64,000 bases of DNA, taken from contig NC_088786.1 of assembly GCF_949628265.1 (NCBI RefSeq), positions 32,819,681 to 32,883,680 on the forward strand. Direction: 5' to 3'. A program made the position numbers and the translations under genes. The notes under the pieces were generated by a model that saw nothing but the letters and a program-made list of their open reading frames with translations, was not told the DNA's origin and ran no database searches. This document shows positions 36,099-48,564 of the stretch, one piece after another. The first letter of the stretch is position 1. Each line of letters starts with the position of its first letter. Source of the DNA: Cloeon dipterum. Its lineage: Eukaryota; Arthropoda; Insecta; Ephemeroptera; Baetidae.

Positions 36099-39000
36099 TC
36101 AGTAGCGCGAACTGCCCACTTCGCCGAGCCACGAGTCGGGGCTGGGAGGGAAGTCAGGGTAGCCGTGCGGACTGTTGGTCGAACTCAGGTCTGAGCCGGG
36201 GCCCGCCTGCAACGAACTGCTCGCTGGCGGACCTGCCGTGCTTCCTGCAACGCACAAAATCGCGTTAGAATAGAGCCAAATATGAATATTCTTAAATAAA
36301 GAGATACCATATTTTGTAGTTAAATATTTTATTTAATTTACAAAGGGGATAGGAAATTATTTAAATTGACAAAAATTATGATCTATTTAAAATTTCACTG
36401 CAGTTTAAAGAATAGTGTTATTTTATATTAAAAAGGTTAAAAAATAAATACATTGTGGCACAAAATGTTCTTGAATTATTGCAAAGTAGCAAACTGTTAC
36501 TGACACGTCTTATAATTTAATAATTAATTTAAATTTATGCTAAAATATTTTTAAAAAAATCTTACTGCTGGCTGCCAGGTTGAAGACGCCCATTGTGTCC
36601 CAGCCAGGGCCTCCGTGGTGAGCAGGGGGAACGATGTGTTGCGGGGGCGGCGAATGGCTCTGCGGCAGGAATGACGGGCTGCCCGGAGCACCAATGTACG
36701 AGTTTGCTCCGCGCGGTGACGCGGCCCCGCTCTCGCCCTCAATCGTCAGGTTGGCCACGGTGCTGTAGCTGTCATTGCTGTTCAAATCTGGAAAAGAAAA
36801 ATAAATATAAATTTTGCTTTCCAAGTTACAACCACTTTAAGCAATTCAAAATTAAATATTACACAAATTAAGATTATTTTTACTGCCTTGCATTTTTCAC
36901 AGCAATCCCTGCAGGATTTACATTTACAAACAAAATTTACAGATTTTTCTTACCGTGGCTGTAACTAGAGTCGAGGATTTCCCGCTCCGAGTCTTTGGTG
37001 TCCATTTTGTCTGAGCGGGGCGAGGAGGATCCAGCGCCGCTGCCCTTTATCGATCGGAAGTATTGACTCCAGCGGGTGCGGCCCGCGTCCTTTTTCAGCC
37101 TCTTTTCCTTCGCTCTCCTGCAACAAAATCAAATAAAAAATCATCAATAAGAAAGTTTGATGTATGCAATCCGCAGGACATTCGTGTTGCGCGGGTTGCA
37201 TAACAATCACCATGATGGATTCGAATGCGCGACGAGACGCGTACCTGTTTTGGAACCAGACCTGGACGACCCGCATGTCGAGGCCAGTGTCCTGGCTGAG
37301 CTGCTCGCGGACGTGCCTGGCCGGCTTGGGACTGTTGTTGTACGCCTGTTTCAGCGTCTCCAGCTGCTTGGCCGTGATGGTGGTGCGCGGCCGCTTGTTC
37401 GGCTGGTCGCCCTCCAGCGAGCCGTCTGAAACATCCCCGCCTGCTACTTTATCAGCTATTCAAATCAACAGCCAACGCTTTTTGATGACAATGAAATGGA
37501 ATGAATTTTTGGGGGTAGGAGGTGGAAATTAAACCTTGCGGGATTTTCAACGAATTCTTCTCTTTTATAAACGTCAGTCACTTGGCGACTTAGTCTAACA
37601 GTTTACAAGGACCTTTGAACAGAATTGATATTCGACTTTCGAATTAACAATTTAAGAGAATCGACTTGAAGAACAATTTAAATTAGAAAAGAATTTACCC
37701 GATTGAGCCGGGTCCTTCACAATTAAACGCTCGGAACAATTTAGATGCGACTTGTTGGCTTCAGTGTCCGGCGAAAACTAATTTTAAATTCAAAATCTCT
37801 CTCTGTTGCATTAACTAATTTCTATCAATCTCATGAATAACAATACCCTAGACTAAAAATGAAAAAGGAGTGGAATCTCGGCTCCGCAACCACTACAAAT
37901 TCAAGGAAAATAAAATACAACAATACACTTGAAAAAAACGCTTCTATTTTAATCGGTAATAAATTACAATTTCATCCCTCATCAATTTAGCCAGGTTGTC
38001 AGTTGTAAAGAGAAATTTAGTAAATGAAATTCCGAAGACGCTTTGAATTTAAAAAATCAGGGATCTGAATTTATGGGACATTTTAGTAAAAAAAGGCAGG
38101 GGCAGCAAAAGACCCAGAGGGTTGAGGTGCCATTGTGCAAAGGGAAATCGTGTGAGTCGCTCATATAAGCAGCAAAAAAAATAATAAGCCTGTGAACGAA
38201 TCATTGAATAAAGGAGGAAACACGCGCGTTATTCTCTTTGTTGTGAAACAACCTCCAACCTCTGTGAGTTGGAGCGGGTGGCAGGTACCTGAGGGTATTC
38301 GCCGTGGAGGTCGCCAATTGTTACAAGGAATTTGTTTGACACGCCGGACTCTTTAAGCGGAACGAAAAATGTAGCTATACATATAACAATAACAAAGCAG
38401 AGACATTGTCCAGCGAATGTAAGATTTTGACTAAATCTTTTGAGGAACCAGCCGTTGGCTCGCATTGTTAAAAGGCATTCTCATGAGTGTCAAAGCAATG
38501 GGAGGTATTTGAGCAGTTCGGAGATCTAATACTGGCCACCCAATGTCAGAGATGGCAAAAAATGGTTAGTTTAGTGACTCAAAATGCTCAAATTGCTCAA
38601 CGGGCTAGGAGGCGACTCGCCACTTGCTGGTTTGCACCTTTCCAGCATGCGTGATTTGGCTTCACGGGACGAATGTCTAGCGTTTCCATGCAGTCCACGG
38701 TGCGGAGGCAAGTGGCCCTTGAGTGGGCTGCGTCCCTGAAATGTGCGGCCTGGGGCGCCCTTGTTATCCGTTCGCGGTGTTATTGGCACTCGGAATTCAG
38801 CATTCGTGCTAGCGCAGTGCGCGCCCTTCCCTGTCCGAGAGGACAGGAATAAGAAGAGAAAAAAAAAGAAATTTGCAAAATTTTCTCAATCCAGTCCTGC
38901 GAATTCAGATCCCAATTGTAAGCAGAGACAATGTGATTTGAATTAGACAAGTTTAGCCGTTTGCGATTCGAATTCAAACGGAAATTGATCCTTTGAATCC

Positions 39001-41865
39001 TCCAACGTCGCTCAAGTGAGTGTGTCTCACGCTTTGTTTGGTCGTGTAGCACAACAATGTAGCACCTCGTCTGATAAAGCAAATTCCACTTTGTTGACTC
39101 GATCGGCGAGTAACGACGTGTGTGTGTTTCTAATCTATCAACATGCACACATATTAGACTGGCTGACGAGCAAACACCGTGCCACCGCTAATCGTTATAC
39201 GTTATCTATTTAATTAAAGCTCTCGACGCCTCGAGTGGAGCAAACACGAATCGCGTCGTGTTTTTCAGCCCACCTTTGCAGCACAAAAGGCGAATATATG
39301 ATTAAATTGTGCGCCCAACTGTCACTGTTTGCTAAAGCTCTGACACGCCTGACACTTTGCGTATTATATTAAAACGAGATCTGTTGACTTTTCCTCCCAA
39401 AATTATCGTTATATGTGTGCCATACTGCTCGAATGTGAAATTTTAGTCTTTTCTATGCACATTACGGATTAAGAATGGTTTGAAGAGGGACGATATACCG
39501 CGAAACTAAAAGAAATCTTTATTGTTGGTAACGTTTAAAACAACTCTAAAGGATTGCATTCAAGCCAAAATTTACAGTAAGTGGTTGTAAAGTGCTTTTC
39601 CAATGAAGAGCGCACTCGTCTGCCTGAACTTGGGATATGAATTTATTTCGTGATGAGGAATCACCTTGGCATAAAGGGCATAAATATATACCATTGAGTA
39701 GATCACGTCGTTTATCATGCATATTTGGTCAAGCGTCGTTAAATTCGAGGAAATTTGCAGAATCTGCTGATGGTTAGCACACTTTGATCATTGAAATTTG
39801 CAGAGTACAACTTTATTAAACAAGTTAAACTCAAACAATGATTACTCAAGTCAAAAATGTAAATAAATTTAAACGTTTCATATGGTTTGAATCAATTTAA
39901 CCTTCAATAATTATCCTTTAATGCATTTTTTTAAATAAATTTGAAGAGTATTTGTTTGCTCTTGCACATTTGAGTTTGTTTTGTTCGAAATTTCCTAAAT
40001 TTTAATCACCTTGCAAATAAAATGGAAGAAGTTTAAAAAGACAAGGGATTAAAAGTCTCACCTTTGCTTCTGGCGGTCTCCCAGTCGGCCTTGCACACGA
40101 GTCTTCGGTCGTCAGTGAGGTAGAACTCGTCGCCAGTGGCGAGCTGCCTGGAGCAGAGTGCGCATGCGAAGCAGCCGAGGTGGAAGACGTGTTCCTGCGC
40201 CCTGCGCACCACCTGCGTCGGAGGGATGCCCTGGTCACAGCCGGCGCACTTGGTGCCGAACCGCCTGCCGAAAAGCCTGCGTTCACTGACCGTGAAGGGC
40301 AGAAGTGGGCCCGAGCGTTATTTGCAGTCAATTTTTCAACAGTAAATAAAAAAAATCAGCACCGAAAATAATTGACTCAACTGTGGTCATTGCATGGCGG
40401 GTTTTAGAGTGAAACAATTTGGATAAAACGGTAGGAAATGGTTAAGAAGAGGATTTTAGCAGCTGAAAAGACATTTTTTTATTTTAATTTACTGTGGAGG
40501 AGATTTGAGTGAGGGAATTAATCAAATAATAAATCGATTGTTGGCTAAAAAAGAGCTCACGGCGGTACTGATCCTGATTTTTTTTCGCTCGAAATTGACT
40601 GCTTGCTTTGCTCGAGCCCAAGCGGCAAAAATTGAGACTCACTTGAAAAAGTCCTCCTTGCAGAAGACGTCACCATGTCGGGCGTAGCAGCGCTCGGCCA
40701 GCTGGGCGCCGCAGTCGGCGCACTTGAGGCAGCGCGCGTGCCATGGCCGGTCCAGCACCTTCAGGATGAAGCGGTCCAGGATCAGCTCCGAGCAACCTCC
40801 GCACCGTGGAATTGTTGCTGCAGACACGACATGAGAGACGGTTTAAAATCGATCAAGAGAGCGGAATTTCAAAGAATTTTATAATACACTGAGCAGTTTT
40901 CTTTAAAAAAATGCTTATGTCCGGAGGATTTAATACTAAATTGCACCAGTCCTCCATTTTCAGTTTGGAAACCTGCTTTTTTAATTCGATTAAAAGCATT
41001 CCGTTCGCAAACGGAAAATATACCGAACAAAGCGTGGAACTTTTCCGTCATGTGCGTCATATCTGGGTTCGAGTGTTGGAGTGCGGGCTGAAAGCCGGAT
41101 GGGCTGTCATCGTGAAATGAAAACACAGCAAGCACGTGCCACAATTTAGTCGCTTTCCTCTCAACATATCCGCTGAGAACTCAATAAATGTGCTGCCTTT
41201 TGTTTTCAACATTCGGAGGGACGGCTGCCACAAAATTTATTGCTTAACATGTTGTATAGGAAATTGTGTCATGCACTAATGTGCACTGATAAAATGGTCC
41301 GGTGCTTTAGCACCTCTAGAAAATTTAATACTTTCATATAGAGCCAAAATGTTGCTAGGATTTAAAAAAAAAGTATTAAATTATTTGAGAAATTTGCTTT
41401 TATAATTTTTGAGACATCGCTAGCTATAATTTGTGGTCAGGAAACAATATTAATTTGTATTCAAGTCGAGCAGTAGCAGTGAAATATTAAATTAAGAAAT
41501 TTTGTTGTGATTATTGTGGGAGGGAAGTACAAAGTAACGAAAAAAAACTTTTTAATTAATTCATTATAATATATACTCTGACTGATTCCGCTACGAAACT
41601 CGAATATTTTTTACATTGATTAGAAATTATCCAAAATTTAACCCTTCAGCTTTTGTGGAAATTTTCCCTTTTCAAACAAGAAATTTTACAACCTTCGAAT
41701 TTTTCCCATCAAAATTAAATCAACCGGAAAATTTTAAATCAATATCTATTTGAAATGGTAAATACCGATGAGGGCCTGGTGTTGGAAGAGTTTGTTGTAG
41801 GCGAGGAGGGGTTCGAAGCCCCCGTCGGGGTCCTGCTCTGTGCACCGCTCGCTGATGAGCTTCAT
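36099..41865 (-). CDS. Lim3: LIM-homeodomain transcription factor Lim3 (Lhx3/4 class)
   Basis: Nuclear transcription factor; Lhx3/4 proteins specify motor neurons and, in vertebrates, pituitary cells. Exons in transcript order: 41865-41766, 40817-40643, 40264-40062, 37425-37245, 37117-36954, 36787-36566, 36244-36099. Phases close exactly to give 396 residues. LIM1 is residues 39-90 ([29 protein letters not shown]). LIM2 is 98-152 ([20 protein letters not shown]), with the conserved [12 protein letters not shown]. The homeodomain is about 169-228 ([12 protein letters not shown] to VWFQNRRAKEKR) with Gln50 (Q218) and Asn51 (N219). It is followed by the Lhx3/4-specific block [16 protein letters not shown]. 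The C-terminal tail is Ser/Pro/Gly-rich and ends [10 protein letters not shown]. The start [14 protein letters not shown] is the only in-frame ATG of the first exon. The exon split inside the homeodomain, after the WFQN motif, is intact. Other LIM classes (Lhx1, Islet, Apterous) fit the LIM and homeodomain sequence less well. Confidence 0.96.
37426..40061 (-). other. 2.6-kb Lim3 intron between LIM2 and homeobox exons
   Basis: It is bounded by a GTGAGA donor and a TTTCAG acceptor on the minus strand. A 78-codon minus-strand frame (38229-38465) with a hydrophobic segment lies inside. It ends near a good donor (CAG|GTACCT), but its phase does not fit any Lim3 exon, so it is not annotated as coding. 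Confidence 0.7.
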
Positions 41866-42300
41866 CGCGGCCGCGGCTCACCCAGCAGCACAGCACACAT
41901 GACACAGTGGTAAAGCGGCCGCGCAGGATCGATCGACGGCGTTCGGACGGGCGGGCGTGCGTGCGGATCGGCGGTCCGTTCGCGACTGAGGGCTGCGGCC
42001 CCTCACTTCCCACCCCCGAGCGTATCGACCCCGGCGCCGGGGTGCGCGCGGCATTGGTGCGTTCGGGGTGGCTGACGTCGGCCGGGACACGCCCTGCTCG
42101 GCACCCCGCGAGGCCAGACCACACCCACCCCGTGAGAGAGGCGCAATTTATCCTCTGGCAGCGGCACAAATATCAATATTCGCTCTCGCACTGCTCCGCG
42201 CAGCACACAGCACAGCGCGGAGAGCAGAGCAAAAAGGAAAAAAAAGGAGACAAAAAGTTGCAGACGGTTCTTAATGCACGAAGAATCACAAGATGTTCCG
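41866..42300 (-). promoter_or_regulatory. GC/CpG-rich 5' region of Lim3 (5' UTR and promoter)
   Basis: Immediately upstream of the Lim3 start codon, about 400 bp is GC- and CpG-rich (many CCG, CGCG and GGCG motifs), in contrast with the AT-rich DNA beyond 42.48 kb. Long open frames here on both strands are compositional. No TATA box is evident. Confidence 0.5.
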
Positions 42301-42479
42301 CCGCCGATTAATCAATCTCTTTATTTTGCACCCCCTCGTCCTGCCGTTCGCTTTTTGCACTCGCCCAAGAGACTGCTGTTCGCTCGTCGAGCCAGCAGCC
42401 ACGGCAGCAAATTTTTAATCAAGTTAATGTACTCCCAGCGGCCGCTTTGTTGCTTGTTTGCTCTCTGCTTCCAGCTTCA

Positions 42480-43610
42480 ATAGCGAAATTTACATATCGA
42501 CTTACTTTTGCAATCATTTATGTGCTATAATTCATTAAAATTGATTATGCTGTAACTGCTAACAGCCGTGTATTGAGAGACCATTAATAAATTGGAAGTA
42601 TAATGTGTTTTACGATAAGTTTATACGGTAGCTATCGTTTGGTAAATATTGCAAAAAGGTTAGAGCATCGATTTTTGCTAGTACAAAACTTAAAAATCTG
42701 GCAAATGTTTATATCAGTACAGCTTTGCAAAATTATGTAATTTAGCTATCTCATCAATTGCTTTATAAAAGACAGTTAGCGCTGATTCAGTTTTTTAGCT
42801 CTAAAAGACTTCAGAATTTCTAATAGAACGTGTTAAATCTCGATTTGCTTTTATATAAAAGCATATATAGAAAGATTTGTATACATTATATAGTTCTACA
42901 ATTTTGTAGATGACGATCTAAAAACAAAATTCCCACTTCCGAATCACAAACGCTAACATGAATTTTAAAAACTTATCCCATTAACTGCAAATTTTAATGT
43001 CTGAAGGATTATGGAAACAAGCAAATTTTGAAAATGTTCACCCGACATGCCCTCACGGATATGATTTTTATCAATATTCAAATAATTGTTTCCATCTCGG
43101 ACTTATGTTTGTAAATTTTGTTATAGTGGCCATATATAGTATCAGTATATTATAATTTTTTACATGCGATGAATGTTTAATATAAACAGCCAAGTACAAA
43201 AGCAGCGTTACCTTTTATGTAAATTATATTCTCAACAATTAAAAATCAAAATATATTTATCCATTTCACCGTACTATAGTTATAAACTCGCACACTTTTC
43301 GAATGACAATCATGCGAAGGTAGTTTGTCATGTAGAAATATAAATGACAGTTCATCAAGTCCACGTATCACGTGTGTATTCATATTTTACGCTTAATTGA
43401 AGCTTTAAGAATAATTTTATTTATTTATGCACTTAAAATGAAAATATAGATAAAGTTAATATTTTAATTTAACGAAAAAATAATACATTATTGTTTTAAA
43501 AAAATTTTAGAAAATAAAATAAACAAATAATATCTATATACCTGTAGGAGCGGTAGTCGGATGAAGTAAAACACTCAACTACTGATTTTTAACTTTACTT
43601 AACTTCGTGT
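42480..43610. other. AT-rich intergenic DNA upstream of Lim3
   Basis: No gene, RNA or repeat was recognised. It is strongly AT-rich. Confidence 0.5.
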
Positions 43611-43611
43611 A

Positions 43612-43955
43612 TTAGACTGAGTGAACAGAGAGTGGCCTAAACGGCTGGCCATAAAGTGCGTCGCGAAGTAGAGTTTTATTTGAATCATATTTATTGCTGT
43701 GCATTACTAATAAGGGTGAAATTGGGTTTGCCTTTATTGTCAGAGTTTATTGTAAATTGTAATATCGATGAATTGAGGAAACAATTAGTCAGCTAATTAA
43801 TGTTGTTAATTTAAGTACATTTTGAGATAGGAGATACGGGGGAAACTTCTGGAGGTTTTCAGCACCATCTTAAGTGGGGGTGAGAAGTCACAAGCGCACA
43901 GGGCGCACTAGCACAAAGTGGGGGAGAGAGTCAGAGAGAGTCAGAGCCACCACAT
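43612..43955 (+). mobile_element. Single-arm copy of the long foldback repeat
   Basis: Collinear with 13297-13613: ACTGAGTGAACAGAG, CCTAAACGGCTGGCCATAAA, GCGTCGCGAAGTAGAG, AATTGGGTTTGCC, ATATCGATGAATTGAGG and TTCTGGAGGTTTTCAGC. It continues into the TTAAGTGGGGGTGAGAAG extension. The mirrored left arm is missing. AGAGTCAG is duplicated near its right end. Confidence 0.85.
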
Positions 43956-44080
43956 ACCTAGAATTAAATACTATTAAATAATATATTTTATATTGTGGGT
44001 ACGTGGAAGCGTTGACAGAAATGCGTATTCTTCATTGTAGTAATTCGTCTTTTATTCAAATGTCTCGTGGTTTAGTAATT

Positions 44081-44110
44081 AAGATCAAGACCAAGATCAA
44101 GATCAAGACC
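44081..44110. repeat. Hexamer tandem repeat (AAGATC/AAGACC)
   Basis: Five tandem hexamers, AAGATC or AAGACC, read directly. Confidence 0.85.
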
Positions 44111-44224
44111 CGTAGTGCGGGTCTTATTAATTCGAGATCAAAGTTTCTAGAACATCCTCGCACGAAAACTCATCCTAGCCGGAGAGAGAATATTGTGTTG
44201 CGACTGCTGTCGTGCGAGGCTTAA

Positions 44225-44290
44225 GGTGCAGTGGGGGAGAAGGTGCAGCAAGGGTGCACTGATTGTTGCACACCTTTGTACTGCCACCTG
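44225..44290. repeat. Imperfect hairpin
   Basis: AAGGTGCAGTGGGGGAGAAG and GGGTGCAC on the left partly mirror GTTGCACACC and GTACTGCCACCT on the right. It could be a remnant of a transposon end. Confidence 0.35.
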
Positions 44291-44349
44291 GCGATACAGG
44301 TTAAAAGCAAAATAGTTATTACGACAGAAGTGGCGGGAAGGTGCCACAA

Positions 44350-47300
44350 TATCATTAATTTAACTGTTTAGTAAAATGAACTTATGTATATAATTAATTA
44401 AAAATATCATAATTAACTTTTAAAAGAGTTAATGCGAGATCCTGTAACACGAGGGAAATTTTTGCCATGTTCATGTTGAAAACTTGATATTTAATTTTTA
44501 TATCAAAATCAATAAGCACGACGTCTTTATGCTTTTTACATGTAAGAACTAAAACTGCACTATTTTTATTTTTCTGAAAAACGTCACTTATTGAGTAACT
44601 TAATATTAAATTTGTAGATTATTGATTTTCCCTACTGGGGACTGGTGCGTTAAATAGATCCATGCATAAACAGCTTTAAATACTCTGAAAATTGAGCCAG
44701 AGGTTGGTTTAAACAATCTGAGTTGAAATTAAATTTGCTGGCGCTGTAAACGTTAAACTTGGCATATGGTTTTTCTGTTGAATTGAAATTGATATGCCAA
44801 CTGCAGAGAACTTCAGGAAATTAGTACAAGGATTATCTCGAGTCACGATTGCAATAGGCCGAAACCCAAACAATTTGCCAACGTGCTTCTCTCGTTTCTC
44901 AGCGTTTGCACAAACAAGCGAAAAACAAACAGAGCGGGCGGACCGTGTGCTGTGCTGGAAAGGTCTGCTTGTGCCGGCGTGGATACGTGCTCAAATAATC
45001 ATTTAGTGCAACAAAGTGCGCGCTCGCCCTTTGCCAGTTTCCGGCAGAAAGTCGGTCAGAGCAGAGAGCGAGTAGTGCGGTCCCCGCGGGGCCACGTGTG
45101 CAGTCTTTGAAACAAGAGCCCACTCGGCGCTAATCTGCGACACGTGCCGCCTTTCACGGACTAGAAAGAGAGAGATGCAAACTTTGCACAGGCTTCGCTG
45201 CCAATGCCGCCGACAGCATCCCTGCCTCGCTTGATACTCTCGTCATTACTTTCGCGGGCTTCCTCAGTCCTGATTTCAGCTCTGACACATCTGACACTCG
45301 CATCATCTGCACCCGGCTGGATTAGTCTCGAAGCCCAACATGTTCTCCGTGATGTGCAGCTGATTGGAAGGTGAAAGATCGTAGAAAGAAGCTTTCAGAT
45401 TACGCCTCATTTTCAGACACGTTAACTTATATGTGATTTTGACGATTTTGACATTGAAAATTAAGGATTGCATCCGATTTCGTAGAGGCTTTCCCTAGCA
45501 TACTATTTTTTATACATAAAAAAATGCTTGATATGAATTTAAATTGATTTTACTTTGGATCAGATAGGCAACTATACCCCACACATCAGAAAATAAATGA
45601 AAAAATAATGAATAAACTAAGCCTATATGTCCAATTCTGGTAGAGGTCTGAGGATCTTGAGGATTTTTTACTGTAAATAGACCCCATTTGCATAAAAAAG
45701 CCATATTGAAAAAAAAACGACTTTCTCACAATTGTCAATTATATGGGCGCTATAAAATATAGAATTTAGAGTTCTGCAACTTACCCCAAGTTGATCCAAA
45801 TTGATCGCAAAACAATAAATTGGACACCATTGAACTCGTTTCATCAAAAGTAACAACTTCTCTGCTGACCACAAAGTTGCAAGGTCACTAAAATCGATTT
45901 TTCAAGATGTAACTCATGTTTGAAAATGAATATATTAAAAAAAAAGTTTTGAAACTGCCATCTCGTTGAGATTGAGCTGGAAAAGTCAAATCTTGAATAG
46001 CGTTTTGCCTTAGCTTTTTGTTAAATTAATTTAAAAAAAAAGAAATTTGTTGCTATTTCAGGTTTTCAAAATATGTTTACTCTCCCAAATCGCAGCTTCT
46101 AATCATCAGATTTTCAAAAATCACACACCGCTAGACTAGTGTTATAACATGCCCTAGATAGCCGAAGTATTCTAAGGGTGCAAACCCTTTAGCTCCCTTT
46201 TTGCACCCTAAAAAACGTACACTTTTACAATTTTTTGTTGTTTGCACCTCTCCTTGCGCAGCGAAATTTAGTGTTTGTCATCCTGAAACTACTTCAGGAC
46301 ATCATTGGACGTGATTTTTGTTTTAAATGCGACCCTTGGAACCCGAGGTTTTTTACATTTTTTGCCACATCCTCTCTTCTAACCATTAGATTTACAAAAT
46401 CTTCACTCAATGATTTATTTCATGCTGAAAACTGAAATTTTCTAATGACTTCTAATCTTTGATGGGTATTTCAGCACTTGTCTTTTTAGGGGTGACAAAA
46501 ATAAATGGTTGATCAGATTAAATTTGAGTCATTTTTATGGCAAACATGCTTAATTCGTCGCGTCGTTTGTTTTCAAGCTGCAAAAATGCATTTTTTTCCA
46601 CTTTTGAGGGGTATGGGGGGAAGTTAGTTAAAAAAAACTCTGATATCAAGAAGGATGAAGTCTTATTGAAATCCACTTTTCTTTATACCAAATATGCAGG
46701 CAACTTATTTTCATGAAATTAGTTTAAATTTCTTGTTTAAAAAAACTGAAACAAAGGCCAAGGTATGGAATTGAGGTTGGCTCGACTCACTCATTGTCAG
46801 TCATCCTCCTAAAAAAATTTAATTTATGCAACCGGCACGGTGCAGATGCTTGGCGAGGTGCATATACCAGCAAAAAAGGAATCAGAGTCTTCCCATCTCG
46901 ATTTCAATTACTCTTCAATTTTAATGAAAAATACCGCTTGAGCAAATAAAAACGCACTTCACCCCAGTCCACATATAGCAGTTCGGAATTAACGAGTGCA
47001 TGCAGTATGCAGTAATAATTATTTGTGTGGCATTAGGGCGAGAGGGAGAGGGACGAGACACACCAGACCGACGCGATCTGCTCCTTCATTCGCGTGCGCT
47101 GCTCTGGGGGATGCACTTAGACTGATTGCTCGTCGCCGCGCTAAACAGCCCTCGGCCTGCATGCACACGCACTCGCTCGCTCTACGTACTTACAAATCCC
47201 TCGGATTCGCGCCGGCGAAATGAGATGTATTGCCGAGCTGATCAAGGATGACTTGTTGAGACGAATTGAGACACACACACGCGCACGCGGCAAATCAATC

Positions 47301-47780
47301 TGCGAGAATTTTCGGGAGACAAATAAAAGCGACATGCAGGCTGGCGAAATCATTTTCTGCATTCTACGAATGAGGAGAGTGTGTCAAGCTGAAAGCTTTC
47401 TCCAGATTTATGACTTGAGACGCAATTCTAGCAGTTCTGCAAAGCATTGGAAAAGCGCCAAGCATATAAGGAAAAACTTATTATATATTTATTTCTTGCA
47501 AAACCAGTCGAGCTTTTTCAGGGGATTATAATGGTTTTTAATAAACATAGAGACGATATCCCATATATCTGCGTGACTATGTTATCGGTCTTTATAGAAT
47601 AAATAATGTTCTTTTAGATGGTAAAATATATTCTAGGGCTTTATGTCATAAAATGTGTTACTGCTAAAAGCCTTTCGAAATATCTTCAAGAGAAAAATTT
47701 TGATTTTGATCTTACTGTGAATTTTTCCTAAGTGGAGTAGTTTCTCAAGACTTCGTTTTTTATCGTGCTCAGTAATGAGA
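44350..47780. other. Intergenic, no gene seen
   Basis: Mixed AT-rich DNA with only short open frames, without domain or exon structure. A small perfect hairpin (AGGGTGCAAA / TTTGCACCCT, about 46176-46210) is the only structure noted. Confidence 0.5.
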
Positions 47781-47789
47781 ATGAGTTAA

Positions 47790-48060
47790 TGCGGACGTTT
47801 TCAACGACTGCTGATCAAGGATTAAATCTGTGGTGTGGATTTTGCTTTGCTACAGCGACGAGCACTGTTTCCCAATTGAAAATCGTGATTTCCTTTCCTT
47901 AGAAGGGAGGTTTACATCATAAATTGCACACCGTTGGACAGGCAGTGACGAGAAGAATCGAAATTAGCCAAAAATAAACTCCTAAGAAACCGTTCAAATT
48001 TTTGAGAAATTTAGCAAAATGTAAAATTTAACTGTTACTTTTTTAAAGACATGATTTTAT
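47790..48060 (+). mobile_element. Degraded fragment of the TTAA MITE
   Basis: Retains CACCGTTGGACAGGCAGTGACGAGAGGAATCGAAAT-like order and a TTTCCTTTCCTTAGAA block in the same relative positions as copy A. It lies directly beside copy B in the opposite orientation. Confidence 0.5.
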
Positions 48061-48124
48061 TCTTGCTCAATGAAGAAATTAATTGTTGCTAAATTGGACA
48101 AACGAAATTCAATGTATCTTTAGT

Positions 48125-48564
48125 TTAAATGGAATGATACAGGGCAACAATTGAAAATTATTTGAATGGTTGGATGCCACAAACAATTGATCGATAAACA
48201 ATTTGTTCAACAATTTGCAATAATAAAAAGAACCTTCCTACAGTAAAAATTCAAATTTTGCCAATTTTCTCACAAATTTACAGTGCTTGAACATATTTTC
48301 TTGGCATATTTCGATTCCTCTCGTCGAGATCTGTCCAACGGTGTATGCCACTCATTGGGGAAACTCTTAGTTTTGAAATTAAATCGGATTTCAAGTAAGA
48401 AGACAGTCATTACCATTTGAAAGGCACGGTAACTTTCCAGCCAATTTTCTCAAAAAAATACAGTGCTTCTAAATTCAATTTAGGCTTTAACTGAATCCTA
48501 AGGGACGAGTTTATGCATTGGAAACAAGCATTTTCCAGGCTTTTGTAGTATCATTCCTCTTTAA
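48125..48564 (-). mobile_element. TTAA-flanked MITE, copy B (inverted)
   Basis: Reads TTAA-ATGGAATGATACAGGGC at the left and GTAGTATCATTCCTCT-TTAA at the right, with the interior inverted relative to copies A, C and D (for example CCTAAGGGACGAGTTTATGC). TTAA is intact on both sides. Confidence 0.85.

Noticed and set aside
41720..42311. Overlapping frames of up to 149 codons near the Lim3 start
   Set aside because: They are compositional frames in the CpG-rich 5' region; the real coding part is only the 34-codon first exon of Lim3.
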